NCBI RefSeq assembly: GCF_009870125.1
Contig: NC_046679.1
Location: 27,900,001 to 27,964,000, forward strand
Source of the DNA: Drosophila pseudoobscura
Lineage: Eukaryota; Arthropoda; Insecta; Diptera; Drosophilidae
DNA length: 64,000 nucleotides
Direction of reading: 5' to 3'
Part shown: positions 32,847 through 47,231 of the stretch, in pieces
Layout of the letters: every line of letters begins with the position of its first letter
How positions within the stretch are numbered: the first letter of the stretch is position 1
Notes under the pieces: model-generated
What the model was told of the DNA's origin: nothing
The model's database searches: none
What the model saw: only the letters and a program-made list of their open reading frames with translations
Program-made: the position numbers and the translations under genes

Positions 32847-35800
32847 AGTGAGTCTCTCAGTGAGCACATCTCTCCTCTCTCAGTTTTTCTCCTGTTTGAG
32901 TGAGTCGATCGTCAAAACCGCTTGGGCGATGGCCATCCCATCGATCCTTGTCCACGCAGGACACTTCCGGATTGCATTCAATTGTAGTTCTGCAACAATT
33001 GCGCTTTTCTCTCTTTGTCACAGTTTGTGTCTTCTGTTGGTTTTTTAGCTCATGTTACCATCTTTGTTACCTCTGAAATCCTTCCAAGATAAATGGCCTT
33101 AATTGGCCGGGTATCACAGCATCCAAAAAGCAGAAGCAGAAGCAGCAGCAGCCGTTGCCTGTCTGACAGTTTTTGGCGCCCATAAAAATTAAATGAAAAT
33201 TAAGCGCAAACATGAGAATTCTGTCACATAAATTGTGTCAGTGCCCCCTCTCCCTAGACCTTTTCTACCCATCGAAACGGAGTAGAGCCTAGCCTGCACC
33301 TTGCCTCTCAACTATTTTTAGTCCTTCTGGCAGCTGTTCTCTGCACTCGACTCCACTCCACTCCCCGTTGTTACACAAAAATTAGTCCATCTGCAGGGCA
33401 GAGCAGCAGAGAGTTATACGATGAACAATGCTGCTGAGGTTGCTGCTTGATTAACACATGTCCTGCCCCATGCCCCATGCCCCATGCGGGCGTATCCCTG
33501 GCGTATCCGAACAAGCACTTCTCTCGTTCACATGGGACGCAAGCGCAGTAGCTGGCGATCGATATGTTCTTGCTTAGTTTGTTGATGCTCTTAACTCATT
33601 CATTATGAATTGGAGGTGTTAAATATGCCACATGCATCATGTTGCGGCTGCTGCAGGAGTTTAGGGAATATGCTGTTGGGAATAGCCCAATGGGAAAAGG
33701 TTTAAGGGAAGGATAGAACGCAAGATCACATGTGAAGGATTGACTTCAAGGGACCTAAAAGGGATGTATATCATATTTAAATCGAGACATAATTTAATAA
33801 ATAGTCACTCGAGATATTCTAAACATTTTCAATGTCTCCCTTAATGGTTTGTTCAGCTTTGCATATACATATATGTACATATTTCCAACCATAATTTAGT
33901 AACCTTTATCAAAATATATAAATTCTCTATTTAAAATATATTCTTAAAGTACTCCAAAACTCTTTTGCCATTGAATATCAATAAATCTCTTCGATTTCCC
34001 GCTTTCTTTTCATCCCCATTAGTTCAGCTTTTCCCCGCTTTCCATTCAGCCACTAAAAAAAAAACCATCTTTGATCTTACATTTTGTATGTCAAATCATG
34101 AATCGCTTCAATATTTGTCAAACAAACTACTGGAACCCCTCTCCCGAAATCCCCAATGCTATTGCACCCACAAAGAAGCATCAAAGATTAATCATGCTGC
34201 CACAGAGAGAGAATGCCACAAGATTGTGATCGTGTAACATGGAGAAATCATGGGAATAACAATAAATACAAAACACTGAATCAATCATAAGACGCGAAAA
34301 TCCTTAAGGAAATCAAACAATAGCTCAAAAACGAACCAAAGATCGGGGATCAGTCAGAGGTTAGGATCGAGGGTCGAGGGTCGATCGAGCGCGTGAGGCA
34401 ATGTTGCGCGTGCGCAGCGCACGCTCCCGTTAAATGTTTACGCTATTACGATCCTAAAGAAGCAGGGAGCAAGGCGCAAGGAGCCAAGGAGCAGGCAAGG
34501 AAATGAGCCTATTATAGGCGAACCCCGACCCTGACCCCGACTGGCATTGCGACCCCGGAAACACACAAATCTTACGCGCCAACGTCGCGTCTCCGAACAC
34601 GCGACATCTACATTCCAAAAGGCGACCCTTATGGACCTCTTCCCTCAGCCCCCGAGTGTTCGATGGCTTTAAGGGTGTCTCAAAAATGATTTTCTTATGT
34701 CTGCTCCTCTGGGATTTGGGAGTTTGTGTTTGTTTTCCCGGGAAATGGAATTCCTTCTCATTCAAATGAGTTGAGTCGAGCAGCTCCTTCTTTGGCGACG
34801 ATGTTTAGTGTGATCTTTAGCAGATCTTTGACATCTGCCCCTGGCTCTAGACTCTCGGTGGGCCCCCCTCTTTTACAGAGTTATGGAGTTATGCCCTAAT
34901 TTCTGGTAGTTTTTGGGTAATTTTTCAAGCTATGAAAATTTGTTGTGCTCCAAAATCAATGGGAAAAAGACTCCTGCTTCCATTCGAGATGCTCCAGGGG
35001 GTCCTTCACTCCTTCAACAGCTGCCAAAAATTTATAAGAATCACACTCGCGATCGAAGAAAGTTTCCAGCTCAATTTGAGACCTTGGCTAAATGTCAGCT
35101 CAGATTTAACGCCAATTGCGTTGGACATAAAGAAAGTACTTACTGAGGAAGGCATAATCAAAGCTATCCCATCGCCTGAATGGACTCTCATTTCATGGCT
35201 GTCCGCTTAGGACTATCTATCTCGGAAGAGAACGCTCCAATTAGCCCAGATAAAAAACTTCACTTCTGCTAATCCCTTCAGCGTGTGATTGGCCTCAGAC
35301 GAAGGCCGAAGACGCCATCGGCCATCAATGGCATGAATGGCATACAGATTTAGATCGCCAACAATATGAAAATGTCACGCTTATCGGGGCAGAAAGAAAC
35401 CTGAACGTACCGACCATCCATCGGTCGTATCGGGATCAGGATCAGAATCAGGTCTTCACAGTCCCTCATCTGTTGTGCGGTTTGGCGGCAGAAAGGAAGT
35501 CGAGACCGCTGGGCCTCTCCTCACCCAGTGCCATGCCAGTGCGATTGACATTACCAGAGTCCAACTTTGTCCTCGTCATCATCATTGTCGCCTTTGGATG
35601 TTTTTCTAGCCGTCCATCAGCTGAAGCCCAGCACCGGATGGAAGAGGAATATAATAACAATATATGAACATGTATCCTGTGCCCAGGATATTGCCACGCC
35701 GCCGCATACAAATCGTATTCGAAAGCGAAGACGAAATGAGATGCAGGCGTTGCTCCCACTCCAATGACCTCTCATCCACCTTTTCCTTCTGTTATGGTAC

Positions 35801-38800
35801 GGTGTACTCCCACTCCGGGTCCTAGGACCCGTGCCTCGTCCTGGCGGTCCATTGTCCTCACAGCCGTTATTTGAATGACATTTGAATTTTGTGCATTTGT
35901 GTCCTTCAGCCTCTCGCTTGTTGGATTCAATTGTTGGAAACTCTCCTCTCTCTCTCTCGTTCTGTCTCTGTCTCTCTTTCTGAGGCAATCGACAGGACAT
36001 GCGATCGGGATCAGCATTTGATGTGATGAATTCATTATAAAGACAAAGGCAGCAGCAGCAGATGATGGCCAGAAAATGTGAGGAGAGTTCAGGGAAATGG
36101 CAAGGATCTGTTGTTGGGGGGGAAGGTTGGATTCTATTAAAACTGGAATGGCATACGCTTCGAGAATAATCTAAATTGCTAAAAATAATCAATAAAAACT
36201 ATAGGGAATCTCAGGAAAGCCTCTGAAGAAGATCAACAGAACTATAGATCCAAAAAGGATATAACTAAAAGGCCTTAAAATCGAAAAGGATCATCTACCA
36301 CAAACAGATCATCCAAAATCAATAAACTAATCAACACTCATCCCCTCATCACCGTATAACCTACGCAGAACCCATAGTGACACCCCATAAAGAAGACTAT
36401 TATGCCCTTAAAAAATATCCGATCATGCCACGCCCATTGCCCCTGCTCTCCCCTCAAAAGGTCAATTACATAATCGTGCCACACAGCGCGAGGCAGCCAT
36501 CGGATACACCAATTACCATGTTCGTATTTTTTACCCTCCCCATCTATAAAAAAAAATGAAAAAAACACACCCTATACACTCATACGAGTATGTAAAAAAA
36601 GTGCCCTCCTATTAAGTGGCGCTAAAAATCAAATTAAGGGTGTTTACCCAAACGACGACTCCTCGATTACAACATCATCTAAAAAGTAGTTTTCGAGGGG
36701 CATGCAACAGGCAGACAACAGGAGGACAAAAGATCAGAGAAAGGGAGCGGATGCGGATCTAGAGGGGAAAAAACGGAAGCACTTTTTATGAAGTGTTGCC
36801 TTTTTATTGGTGGTTAATTTTCAGAGAGTGTTCCGTACTCGAATGTTTGACGAGGGTAGCACGATCATGCATCATGATGATGCAACAGGCGCGAGATAAA
36901 AAGATACGAGATACAAAAGGGAAAAAGGGTTCCGATTCGGGGATGCGGCAACAATCCGTTTATATTTAGAGACACAAAGGGGAAGGGGTGGGGGTGAGTA
37001 CCAAATGTGTTGAAAGGGTAGAAGTGTCTACCACTGGGAAAACGTGCCTCCTCTTCGGCTTCTTTTTCAAGTTCAATGACAAAGATCTTGTGGTGCCACA
37101 CGCCCGAAAACCATCTAATCCCTTGGCGTTGATTGGCCCCCGCTCCCCAAAAGAGAAGGGTATCCAAAAATAAATGAAAGCAACGACAGGGGGGAGACGC
37201 ATTGCCTTTATTTCATTTTGTTTTTATTAGGCGCTGTAAATTGTAGCTGCAGGGGAGAGTGTGTGGAGAGTGCGTGTGGCACAAACAAAACTATTATGAA
37301 GTGTGGCTGAAGACAAGGGGCAAAAATGGAGTCTCAGACAGCCGAAGCAAAGGGTGAGTTCTAGCTCCAAAATGGCGAGGCTACTCTGAAGGAAAAAGTT
37401 CATTGAAACTGAGGGAAAAAATTAAGATGTTTCCAGAAGCTAGTGAAAGGGAAAAGTTTTTGTGGAAAATGCTGCTACAAGGTCATGTAGGATAAACTTT
37501 TTAATGGCTTATCAGATAAAACATAGTAAAAGAAAGTTCTTTGGGCGTCTATGGGCATGATTTTAATTAGAGAAAATTTCACAGTTTCATTAACATTTTT
37601 TTACCAGCTATCTTTTATACATATTTCAACCAAGTTCTACAGTATATTACTCTCCTACCTTTGGCAAATTTTCTCTCTATGGAAAACCAGCTGTTCCAAT
37701 TAGCAACATTTACCCAAAAAAAAAGTAACCACCGAAAAAGTAAGAAAACAATACATAGTACATATATTGAAAAATAAAAGGGTTTACCTTCTACGAGTAT
37801 AAGCGAAAATTCAACACCTTTTATTCAGTTTGCTATGTTCCACTCCCTCGGTTTTTGGCAAAGCCAGAAATTATTACAATTTTCCAGAGAAAAACCAGAG
37901 GGAACGGAACCTATTGACGGTTTTGTTCCCCTTTTGTCAACCACAATGACCAGCTGAAAAATGTAATTTAACCCTTGGCAAATCGAAGCAGAAATGGTGA
38001 AATTTATGCACTTCACTTTCGGGAAAATGTGGAATTATTGATGGATGTGCAAGACCTAAAGGAGGAAAACTCAAAGGGATATGGAGAAAGGCTTGGTTCC
38101 GAGGCAGCTGAAAATGAGAGTGAATCATGCAATTTCCAGATGCCAGACAGCGAAGGGACACAAGCCAAATTGTGGGAGTGCAATCGAACTTGATTCGAAC
38201 AGAAACTGGAGACTCCATATCCGCCCATCAACCACAATCCGATGACAACTTGTACAGATCTGAAGTATCGGCTGACACCTGTAGACGACCACGGATACAC
38301 CTCCATCAACATCCACTCCCTGGGACACTGATACTTCATCTTCAACCTCCGAGAAACTCTCTAATTGCTCACATTACAACGCTCGCTCCACAGAGCTCTA
38401 CAGCTGACATTTGCGCTTCGAACCTTTTCACAAAAGACCAATAAGTCGATTTATCCCAGCCCAAAAACCAACAAAAAACACAAACGAAATTCTTTTCTAA
38501 AGAAAAAACACATGTTGCTAAAAAAAAGTATCTCTTACACGAGGAAAGACCTTACCTACCTGTTTTTTATTCACATGTCGAAGGCATCCATGGCCATGTC
38601 CCCCGGCCCCTGAAGCGACATATCGATCCATTGAAAATATTTGCCAAATGTTTTTCTGGATTCTTTTTTCATTTCAGTTTTTCTTTTTCCTTTTTTGCAA
38701 CCCCTCTCGCAGAGGGGTGGTTGCAGTAACCTCACCCACCCCATCGCATCCCCGTATCACACATTTTTGGGTAGTTTTTCATTTCAATTTTTTGCTACGT

Positions 38801-41800
38801 TTTTCCCATTCTTTTTGGTTGCATTTTTTTGTGTGGATATTTTTATTGGTTGTAATCTCGTTTTTTGCATGAAATTTCCGGGAAAATCATTGGGATTGTG
38901 CAATAGGCGTTGATGTGACTTTTTGACTGGGTTTTGATTGGTTGTGATCAGGAGATTTTTTAGGGAGGACATATGGAATGAGAGGTTGAGGGTTACAGGA
39001 TAATGTGGGTACCATTTAAGTGGCTGATTGACGTTTCCATATTAATCAATGGTTCAGTTTTAAAGGACCTCTTAAACCTGGATCTTTCGAGTATTAAATG
39101 CCATGAAATTTGATTAGTTGGTCTCTAGTATTGCCCTCCATTGAAATTAATTCTTTATGCCACACTTCCTCAACTCCTACTACTCCTTTTACTCGCTGTC
39201 TCTCAGGCTTCTTTGATTACTCTATTTGACATTCTGTTCGTATATTGGCATCTGGTGTCGAACAGTATCCGAGGCAAACATAAAGAAAAGGCTGGAGTAC
39301 GGAGTGTCTATATGGAAACTCGAGTTCAATCGACTAGCCCACACAAAAATTTGTATTGTTTGTAGCAAACTGACCAAATGAAACGCAGCAAACGGCGGCT
39401 GGCCTGAAGTCCGCATCCAGTGCAAATATACAGAACGGGAAATAGAGGAGGACACGCGTGTATCTGTGCAACCCCCACACACACACTCACACACAGAGGC
39501 ACACGCTGCTTGTGTCCTGTCGTATATCCACTTCCTTTTTTTCTCTCTGTGTGTCTCTCCATAACGGATGCTGGACATTATCGATGGGAATGGGCATAGG
39601 GCATCGGGCATCGGAGTCGTGCGTCCTTCTCTCCGTGCATATATTTTTAACCTTTTGTTGTTTTTCGTTAACTAAAGTGCCATCAGGAGCAGATGTTTTT
39701 TCCATACCAGCGTCAGCGGTTCCGTCTCTATGATTTTTTTTTTTTTTTTTTTTTTGGATATACTCGTTTGTACAAAGAGTGGACGCCTGATGGACGCAGT
39801 TCTGTTTGTGGAACTGTAAAAATTGTCTCTGCTATCTGCTGCCGCCGCGAGTTTTCCCTAATTTTCTTGGGCCTGTTGTTTGTTTTCCCCAGTGGGACTA
39901 GTGGGTTCTTTTATGTCCTCCATCGACCGTCCACCAATCATTTATCTATCTATCCATGACTTTAATTCCATACACTTTTGCATATTCATCATTTGAATGC
40001 GTTTGCAATTAGTTTTGGTTTGAAAATTTACATAGAATTCTGCGGTCAATACATGCTGGGCATCCCATTCATGGATGTTCCATAGAATGGTTGGGTTTTA
40101 GATTTGATTTGGTGTCACATTTAGTCATAGCCTTGAATGGGTATAACAGAAATATATACTTGATTTAATAGAAATACTTGCTTACATTTCTATAGTTTCA
40201 AAAATTTGTATTTTTCTGAAAACCTTTTTGAATAGGTTAGAATAATCTGGAAATTATTTTGGGTGAGTTTTACTTAAGAGACCCGTTCTTACGTCCGTTT
40301 AGACGCCTATATCTCGACAAAAAACCTTCAGACTCCTGTTTTTTTTTAGCATTAAACCAATTGGATGTACTCCCAAATCCTTTGCTACCCATTCCAATCG
40401 CTTCTTTAACATACAACATATGCATCTATTTATCCAAAAATACTATACACACGCTTCTAACAAGATCTATGGCTATTAGAGAGCCTGAACCCATAATTCA
40501 GTCGAATGCCAAAACTCAAAACTCAGCAACCGGTCAGCAGAGAAGATCCTTCAGCCCCTTGTTAACGGCAGCGGCAGCGGTGACCACTTAAGGATTCGCT
40601 ACACCCACCTTAATCCCACATAAAGGACTTTCGGACCTCGGACTCTGGTCAGCTGTTGGACGGATCGCAAGGAACTCTTTTGGCCAGCACTCTCCCTTTC
40701 TACTGCGTGGCTGCATTTCCAGGGAAAAACTGTTTACAGAAATAAATAATCGACTGTTCAACAAATCCTTAAGGTGGGATCACACATGACGTCACGCTTG
40801 AGGTGCCCAAAAAAAAAAGGAAAACAACGGCGAATGGATAATTAACCCACACACACAGATGCTGGTCCCTTTGCCGATCCTGAAACGAACCCGAAACGAT
40901 CCTCCAACTCTGGCAATTTTCATAATTAAAATGCGTAAAGTTGTGGAAAAAAGGAATGGAGAATTTTTGAGGAGAGAGAGATGTGGGCGCCGGGAGAAAA
41001 TTACTGATGCAATCAACAGCTCATCGAAGGCAACGGCTGTTCGATAAGGGAAGGGAGAGGCTCTGGACAAGGAGTGGGAGGAAATTGGGAGGAGAATTCT
41101 CTGGCTAAAGAGTGGGAGGAGAGTTCTCTGGATAATAATGGGGTGTGAGGGTGGTTTGCTAATCATCACCCAACCCAACCCCCAACAGCGCATTTCAATC
41201 AACTGAACACTCAACCCAACGCAACCTCACATGCATCCCTTTTTCGGGTACAAATTTTGGGAAAAACGAGAGTGAAAAACCTTGTAAACCCCTTTCCACT
41301 CTCTCTCTCTCTGACGGCTATTTTTGGTGTATGTTATTTTTAGTTATAAAGCTAAAAATGGCGCACCACTAAGCCGCATACGAATCCGTAACTGAAACCA
41401 TATTCAAGCCATCCCAAAAACCATTGCAATATGGCGATGGCGTTGCTAGGGGAAGGGCTATACTCGTTGTACATAAATACAGAATTTATGGCACTGTGGG
41501 AGATTTCCACGCAGCGTTACCACGATATTAATAATACTTTTTCCTGACTGAGGTTTTTACACAGGAGTGGGTGGATTACTGATGGTTGGGGTGGCCACAA
41601 GTTGTGCATTATATTTGGTGAGAACGTGCCAGGCGCGTGTGCCCTGCTCAATCACAAATTCTGGGGGCCTTGGTCTGGGCAAAGGTGATGCAGAGAACAG
41701 CTGCACAGGCGCAGAAACCAAAATTACACCTTTCAAATGGTCAGCAAGGGTCCAGCAATTGAACTATTTGAAGAACTCCCAGGATACAAAGTGGCAGACT

Positions 41801-44350
41801 CCTCTTTCTGGTACGTTTTTTTGTGTCTATTCCGCAAACAATGAGGCAGCAGCAGCAGGAAAAAAAGAGAACGAAAGGAGATTCAACAAAGCCACAAGCT
41901 GAGGATAAGAACCCGACAAACAAAACCAGAAACTAGGGATCGTTAAGGTCAGGTCAAACAATAAGTTAGGACGGACCCTCTCTCTTTCACGATAAACATC
42001 TTTCGCTTGCTTCAGCCACAAGCCAAAGAGAAGGAAAAGGAAACCCACTGCCCAGAGGACAAAGGCCAAAGGCCAAATTGCCAACTTAACTTTGCTCAAA
42101 TGAGCAAAGGATCTTCGCAAAGTCTGTCATCTCAAAGGGATATATGCAAAATCTAATTTGCGATAAGATCTGACGCTAAAACCATCATCTTAGGAGAGGT
42201 AGAGACTTTGACTTTTGTCTAAATTAATTTCTGGAAGCAAGTCTGAGTCTGAAATGTAATTTTGGATAAGATCTGCCTTATGGGAGAGCTCTTAAGCCTT
42301 TATTTTATGCTAAAACTTTAAGCAAAATTAATTTCAGCCAGAATTCTTCAGGTTTTACTTCAAAGGTTAGCCTTATACGATAGCGTCTGCCTTACGCCAG
42401 AGACCCATAAAAACCATCATAAAACCAATCATAAATCTCCCAACTTTTATCAAAATTCATTTTCAGCCATAAATATCAATTACTATCAAAATTTTTAATG
42501 AGGAAAAACGGCATTTAAGTGAAATTTACATCGAAAGAATTTTAAGGGATAATTTCCAGGCCGAAGAACCTCTGAACCAATCAGAGGCCATCCCCAAAGA
42601 AAAACTATTTATATAAAATTGAGTGGAAAACCGAAAGAACCAACAGATAATTTCCCTCCAGCATCCACGCGCCATTTGGTTGAAGTGCGCTCGACGCATG
42701 CGCGCCAACCCGAAGAGTGATCCCAAGTGATCCCAGACGATCCCAAGGCGATCGCCGATGATCCCCTGCTGCATCATCTCTTGCTTTGTGAGAGGCGTTG
42801 CCCTGCCGTCACTCTTCCCTGGCATCTCCAGCATCCAACGCGCGTGCTCATGAGTTTTTCATTATTATATAATTTTCTTCCCCCTCTCGCATATGCAATG
42901 CGAATTGTGCGTTTTCACGCAAAATGTCAATAATCCATCAAAAATTCTTAAGAGAGAAAAGCGATTTCATAGCGGTCCCTTGCCGCACCAATTTGTTTGG
43001 TTTCGCCCGCACACAAATTTCTCCTCTACATGAATATGTTTTTCTTTTCATTTAATAACTTGAGTATTTAGCAAATGATGGAGCAGTTTTTCCAATAGAA
43101 GAGAGAGAATTGGTAAAACATCCATACCATTTTCCACATTGTTGCTGCTTACCATTTCATATGATAAATCATATGTCAGAGATCGCGTGTTGACAGTCAG
43201 AGAAACCTTAGACATATGGTTGGTTGTGGGCTTACAGTTTTGGATTGATTATAATTGGGTTTTACTTTGAGAAAATAGAAAAATTTAGTTGAAGAAATTC
43301 TGGAATTTCCTGAAGAGTTCCGCATAATATACATATCTCAATGAATTATCTCCTCTTATTTCTGCTACTACTAAACTTTTTAGAGACGATTATTCTATTT
43401 ATCATTGGTTTTGTTTCGAAGGAACAATTCTTCGAAAAATCTACACTGAAACCCTCCAAAGGAAAGGTAATAACCAATAAAAACTTTTGTATAATATATT
43501 TTTCTTTTTATTACACAATTACATAAAAACATTTCGTTCCGGAAATCTTGGGCTTAAAAATATCTATACTTAAAAAGGGAGTACGAGTATATTCCAAGTA
43601 TTACACTGGGGGACTAAAGTGGCAAAAGTCCTTTCTTTCGAGTAAAAACTATTTAATTTTGATCCATTAGCTCAGCGGCCTCTTAAAAATCTCTAAATTT
43701 GTACTTCATTTTCATCGTTTCATTCGAAAATATTGTCATTTATGCCGAAGATTTGCAAAGATTCGAGATATAATTAAAAAATAAAAAATATGTGTAAAAT
43801 TATATTGAATAAATTTTATTTATTTGATTCGTTTTCGATTCGTGTTTTTGAATTTCGACTAAAACAAAATACTGAATACTGAGGGAGAGAGAGAGAGAGA
43901 GAGAAAGCATTAAAAATTAAGATTAAATATTTATTTTTATAAAATATATTCATATATTTATTATAAACCTAAACATTATTACTCGTAATGTGACTTTGGA
44001 CTTGTGACTTTTCTTACAAATTATTGTAGAGGTTTTCGGTTTTTTGTTTCGAATTTTTGGGATGATAATTTTTTAAACCTTTTTCTGGGTTTGGAGTCGT
44101 ATATGGGAAATGGAAAATGGAAATCAGCGAAAGGCAGAGTTCTAGATAGTTAGAGAGTTACAGATAGGTTCTACAAATAGATTCTAAGCTTAGTTCTACG
44201 ATTTTTGAGGGTATGCATTATTTACAATTCTCGACAACAAAATTAATTGAAAACTTAATGCTACGAATATGTACAATTCAGGACAACGATGATGGATAAT
44301 TATATATATAAATAATAATAACAAGGTTTTTTGGTTGTGTTGGTGTTTTT
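31665..44350. other. 12.7 kb without a recognisable gene, downstream of hunchback
   Basis: Short open frames here have no family signature, unfavourable composition and no partner exons. The stretch holds a (GA)14 tract at 32815-32842, a T22 run at 39734-39755, ATGCCCC repeats near 33466-33486, (TC)n at 41300 and (GA)n at 43885-43903. It lies 3' of hunchback and may hold its distant control elements, but I cannot point to a binding-site cluster as clear as the one at 53.4 kb. Confidence 0.5.
32815..32842. repeat. (AG)14 GAGA-factor-type tract
   Basis: Fourteen AG dinucleotides followed by GCGCGAGTGAG and CTCTCTCAG. GAF (Trl) and Pipsqueak bind such tracts at promoters, Polycomb response elements and boundaries. 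Confidence 0.7.
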
Positions 44351-44927
44351 TTAGGAGTGCGCATTGCGTGCCATGTGAACGAAGAGGCCGACGGGTCCGT
44401 CGCACTTCTCGCCGCACATGTTGCACTTGAACACATCGTCGCAGCTGTGATAGCCCATGTGGATGGTGTAGAGCACCGCATCCTTGAAGAAGATATCACA
44501 GTACTTGCACTCGTAGATGGCCCCTGCTGCTGCGGGTGTGGATGCCACAGCGGGTGCTGTTGCACTGGTGGAGCTGCTATTCCCATTGCTACTGGCACTG
44601 GCATTGGAGCTATTCCCAGAGCTGGACGCAGTGGAACTGGCACTCGTATTAGCCTGAGGTACATGCGCCGCCTCCATCGACTCATCCGCAGAGCTGGCAC
44701 CCGAACAATGTTCTTCGGGTAGCTGTTTGCGTCCTGCAATGGGCGATGATGCGGTGGGCATAACCTTTAGTTGCTCTGGGGAGGTCAATGCCGCGGACTT
44801 CAGTTGCAGAAGGGTGTCCAGCTTCAGGACACGACCCTTCCGACGTGAGGCATTCGTGCTGCTCATCAGCGGAGTGGCCTCCTCCTCGAGCTTCATATTC
44901 ATGACCATCGCCAGCGGCTTCTGCTGC

Positions 44928-44959
<32 letters not shown>

Positions 44960-46753
44960 CTGGGGATGCTGTTCGTCATCTTTCACGGGTGTTCCCTGCG
45001 ACAGATCCATGGCAGAATCCACCGACTTGCGCTCGTACTCATCATCTTGCTCCTCATCCTCATTGTCGCTGTGCTGCGACTGAGAGTGGTGCTGTTGCTG
45101 CTGCTGCTGTTGGAGCTGCTCTCGCATTCGTGGGGAAAGTTGTGCCAAAACTGCGGCCTGCTGCTGAGCGGCCAACATCTGAAGATTTAGATTCCAGTAC
45201 GGGAAGAAGGCCATGTTGCGATTCTGCTGCAAAAGGCTGGCCAGCGGCGGCAGGAGACTGGCAGGAGACTGCTGCTGCTGTTGCTGATGTTGCTGCTGTT
45301 GGCTCTGCTGCTGTTGGTGCTGCTGCTGATCCAATTTGCTGCTGCTCTTGCTGCTTGCCACACTCTTGGCAGGAGAGGCGGGCATTACTGGCGAGGGTGC
45401 TGACACCGAAGTGGCGAATCCTTGCAGAGCGGCACTCAACTGCGAGGTGACTGCTGCTACTGGTGGCTGCTGCTGCTGTTGTTGTTGTTGTGGTGCCACT
45501 GCTGCCACATTGCTCTTTCGACTGCTGCTGCTGGTGGTGCCACTGCTGCTGCTTCTCTCAGTGCCACCATTCTTGCTCTTGGGGCCACGTCTCGTGCCAT
45601 AGACATCAATCACCAGCGAAGGATTGGGTGTGCCATCCTCATCCAACACCATGCCAGGCTTGTGACCATATTTCCTCAGATGCAGCTTGAAGCTGTGGCA
45701 GTATTTGGTGGCATAGTCGCAGTCCGCACAACGATACTGATACACGGACGAATGCGACTTGCGGTGGGAGTTCAACATGGATTTGTTCACACACGTGTAG
45801 GAGCACTTGTCGCACTGGAAGGGCTTCTGGTTCTTGTGCTTCCGGATGTGATACTCCAGATGATGTTTGAATTCCGTCACAAACGGACACTTGGGGCACT
45901 GGAGGATCTTGTCGGGTTTCATGTGGGTCCGGGTGTGCGCCCAAAAGTCCACCTTTGTGATGGCCACCACACCGCATGTCTTGCATTTGTAGTTCTTCAT
46001 CTTTCCATGCGAATTGTAGATGGGCATTCGAATGTTCTGATCATCATCCTCGGACTCGGCCATGTATTTCATATCCTCACTGGAGTTGGACATCTGATCG
46101 TGCTCCTTTTCGTGGTGGAGCAGCTCCTTTTCCATGGATTTCGCTGGTGACTTTGGTGGCGTCACATCCATGGGAGGCGTCAGGGCTTGCAGTTTCTCCC
46201 CCACTTGTGTGGGTGCCACCACTTGGGTTGCCGTTGGCGTTGGCTGTGGGCTGGGTCGACCCAGATTTCCGGCATAGAAATGCTGCATGGGATTGGGCAA
46301 TCCTGGCGGAGTTAATGGATTGAATCCACCTAATCCCAAATGGTGATGATGATGGTGGGCCTGCTGCTGCTGCTGTTGTTGCGCTGCCTGAAAGTGCTGC
46401 TGGTACTGCTGCTGCTGCAACAACTGTTGCTGCAACGTCACATCGAAGTGTTGCAGACTATTCTGATCGTTCTGGCTCGGAGACGGTGTCATTGCTGCCC
46501 CACACAGGGTATCCATGGGCTGTTGTTGCAACTGTTGCTGCTGGTGGTGCTGCTGCTGTTGCTGTTTGAGGTACTGCTCCAAGTGATTCCCCGGCGATGG
46601 CAGTGGCGACTGCCTCGGACTGGGGCTGCCGCTTGCCACACTGTTGCTGCTGGTCAATCCCGGCTCCTGCTTAATGTTTGCCGCAAACATGCTGCTGTAC
46701 CATGGATTGTGCTGCTCGTAGCTGGCGGCCGGAGTCGTCTCCCAGTTCTGCAT
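44351..46753 (-). CDS. hb: Hunchback, gap-gene transcription factor
   Basis: A single coding exon of 800 residues starting [23 protein letters not shown]. The open frame extends 21 bases upstream without an ATG, to the splice acceptor. Four middle C2H2 fingers ([76 protein letters not shown]) bind A/T-rich sites. Two C-terminal fingers ([38 protein letters not shown]) form the Ikaros-like dimerisation domain. Long glutamine runs lie at the N-terminus, middle and near 44920-44960; a Ser/Ala-rich stretch precedes the last fingers. Hunchback patterns the anterior embryo under Bicoid and later times neuroblast fates. Confidence 0.99.
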
Positions 46754-46776
46754 CTTGGCGGCAGGGCTCTTCAAAG

Positions 46777-47192
46777 GCTAAAAGAGAGACAAAAAAAGAG
46801 AGGGGGTGGTTAGTGATTGTTGCGCCTGCGTCAGGTTTTTATTTCCCTTTTTTCTACATTTCTTTTTTTCTGTTCTTTTTTTGGGAGATTTTTATGAGAG
46901 AGAGCCACCCCTAAAGCATGGCTCTAGAAGGGGAAACGATGGGAGGAGGAGGGTGGCTTTTTTGAGTGATTTTTCCACAACAAAATGGTGAATCGTAGAA
47001 TGAGACACAGATGGTAGCAAAAAAATCCATGGTAGGAGGCTGGAGGCTGGAGTCCACCTACCGTTTTGAAGCCGCTTTCTCTCGTCCTTTCGCTCTCGAA
47101 GTTTAATCCAAATGTTTCGTAAATATATATATATATTTTCTCAAGAGAATCGCTCGGTTAGATGTTGCGTGTGCGTTGTGTCGCTTGTGACT
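46777..47192 (-). other. hb: hunchback P2 leader exon and 5' UTR intron
   Basis: The acceptor TTTTTTTGTCTCTCTTTTAG ends at 46778, leaving 23 bases of leader before the ATG. The best donor on the minus strand is AAACG|GTAGGT at 47061-47056, giving a noncoding first exon 47062-47192 and an intron of 284 bases (46778-47061). This matches the known layout of the zygotic hb transcript. Confidence 0.8.
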
Positions 47193-47226
47193 GAATGTGC
47201 AACTGCCGCTGGCATTGGCTTATATC
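47192..47226 (-). promoter_or_regulatory. hb: hunchback P2 core promoter (TATA + initiator)
   Basis: On the minus strand GATATAAG lies at 47226-47219 and TCAGTC at 47194-47189. The first T of TATAAG is 32 bases upstream of the initiator A at 47192, the canonical TATA-Inr spacing. Confidence 0.85.
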
Positions 47227-47231
47227 TGCCT

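Noticed and set aside
35617-36192. 191-codon minus-strand open frame in the hunchback 3' flank
   Set aside because: Low-complexity, no recognised domain, no partner exons, and it crosses a TC-rich tract.
44727-46813. Several long open frames on the plus strand (for example 45422-46150 and 46340-46813)
   Set aside because: They are antisense to the hunchback CAG/CTG repeats and Gln-rich coding sequence; their Leu/Cys/Ala runs are repeat shadows.
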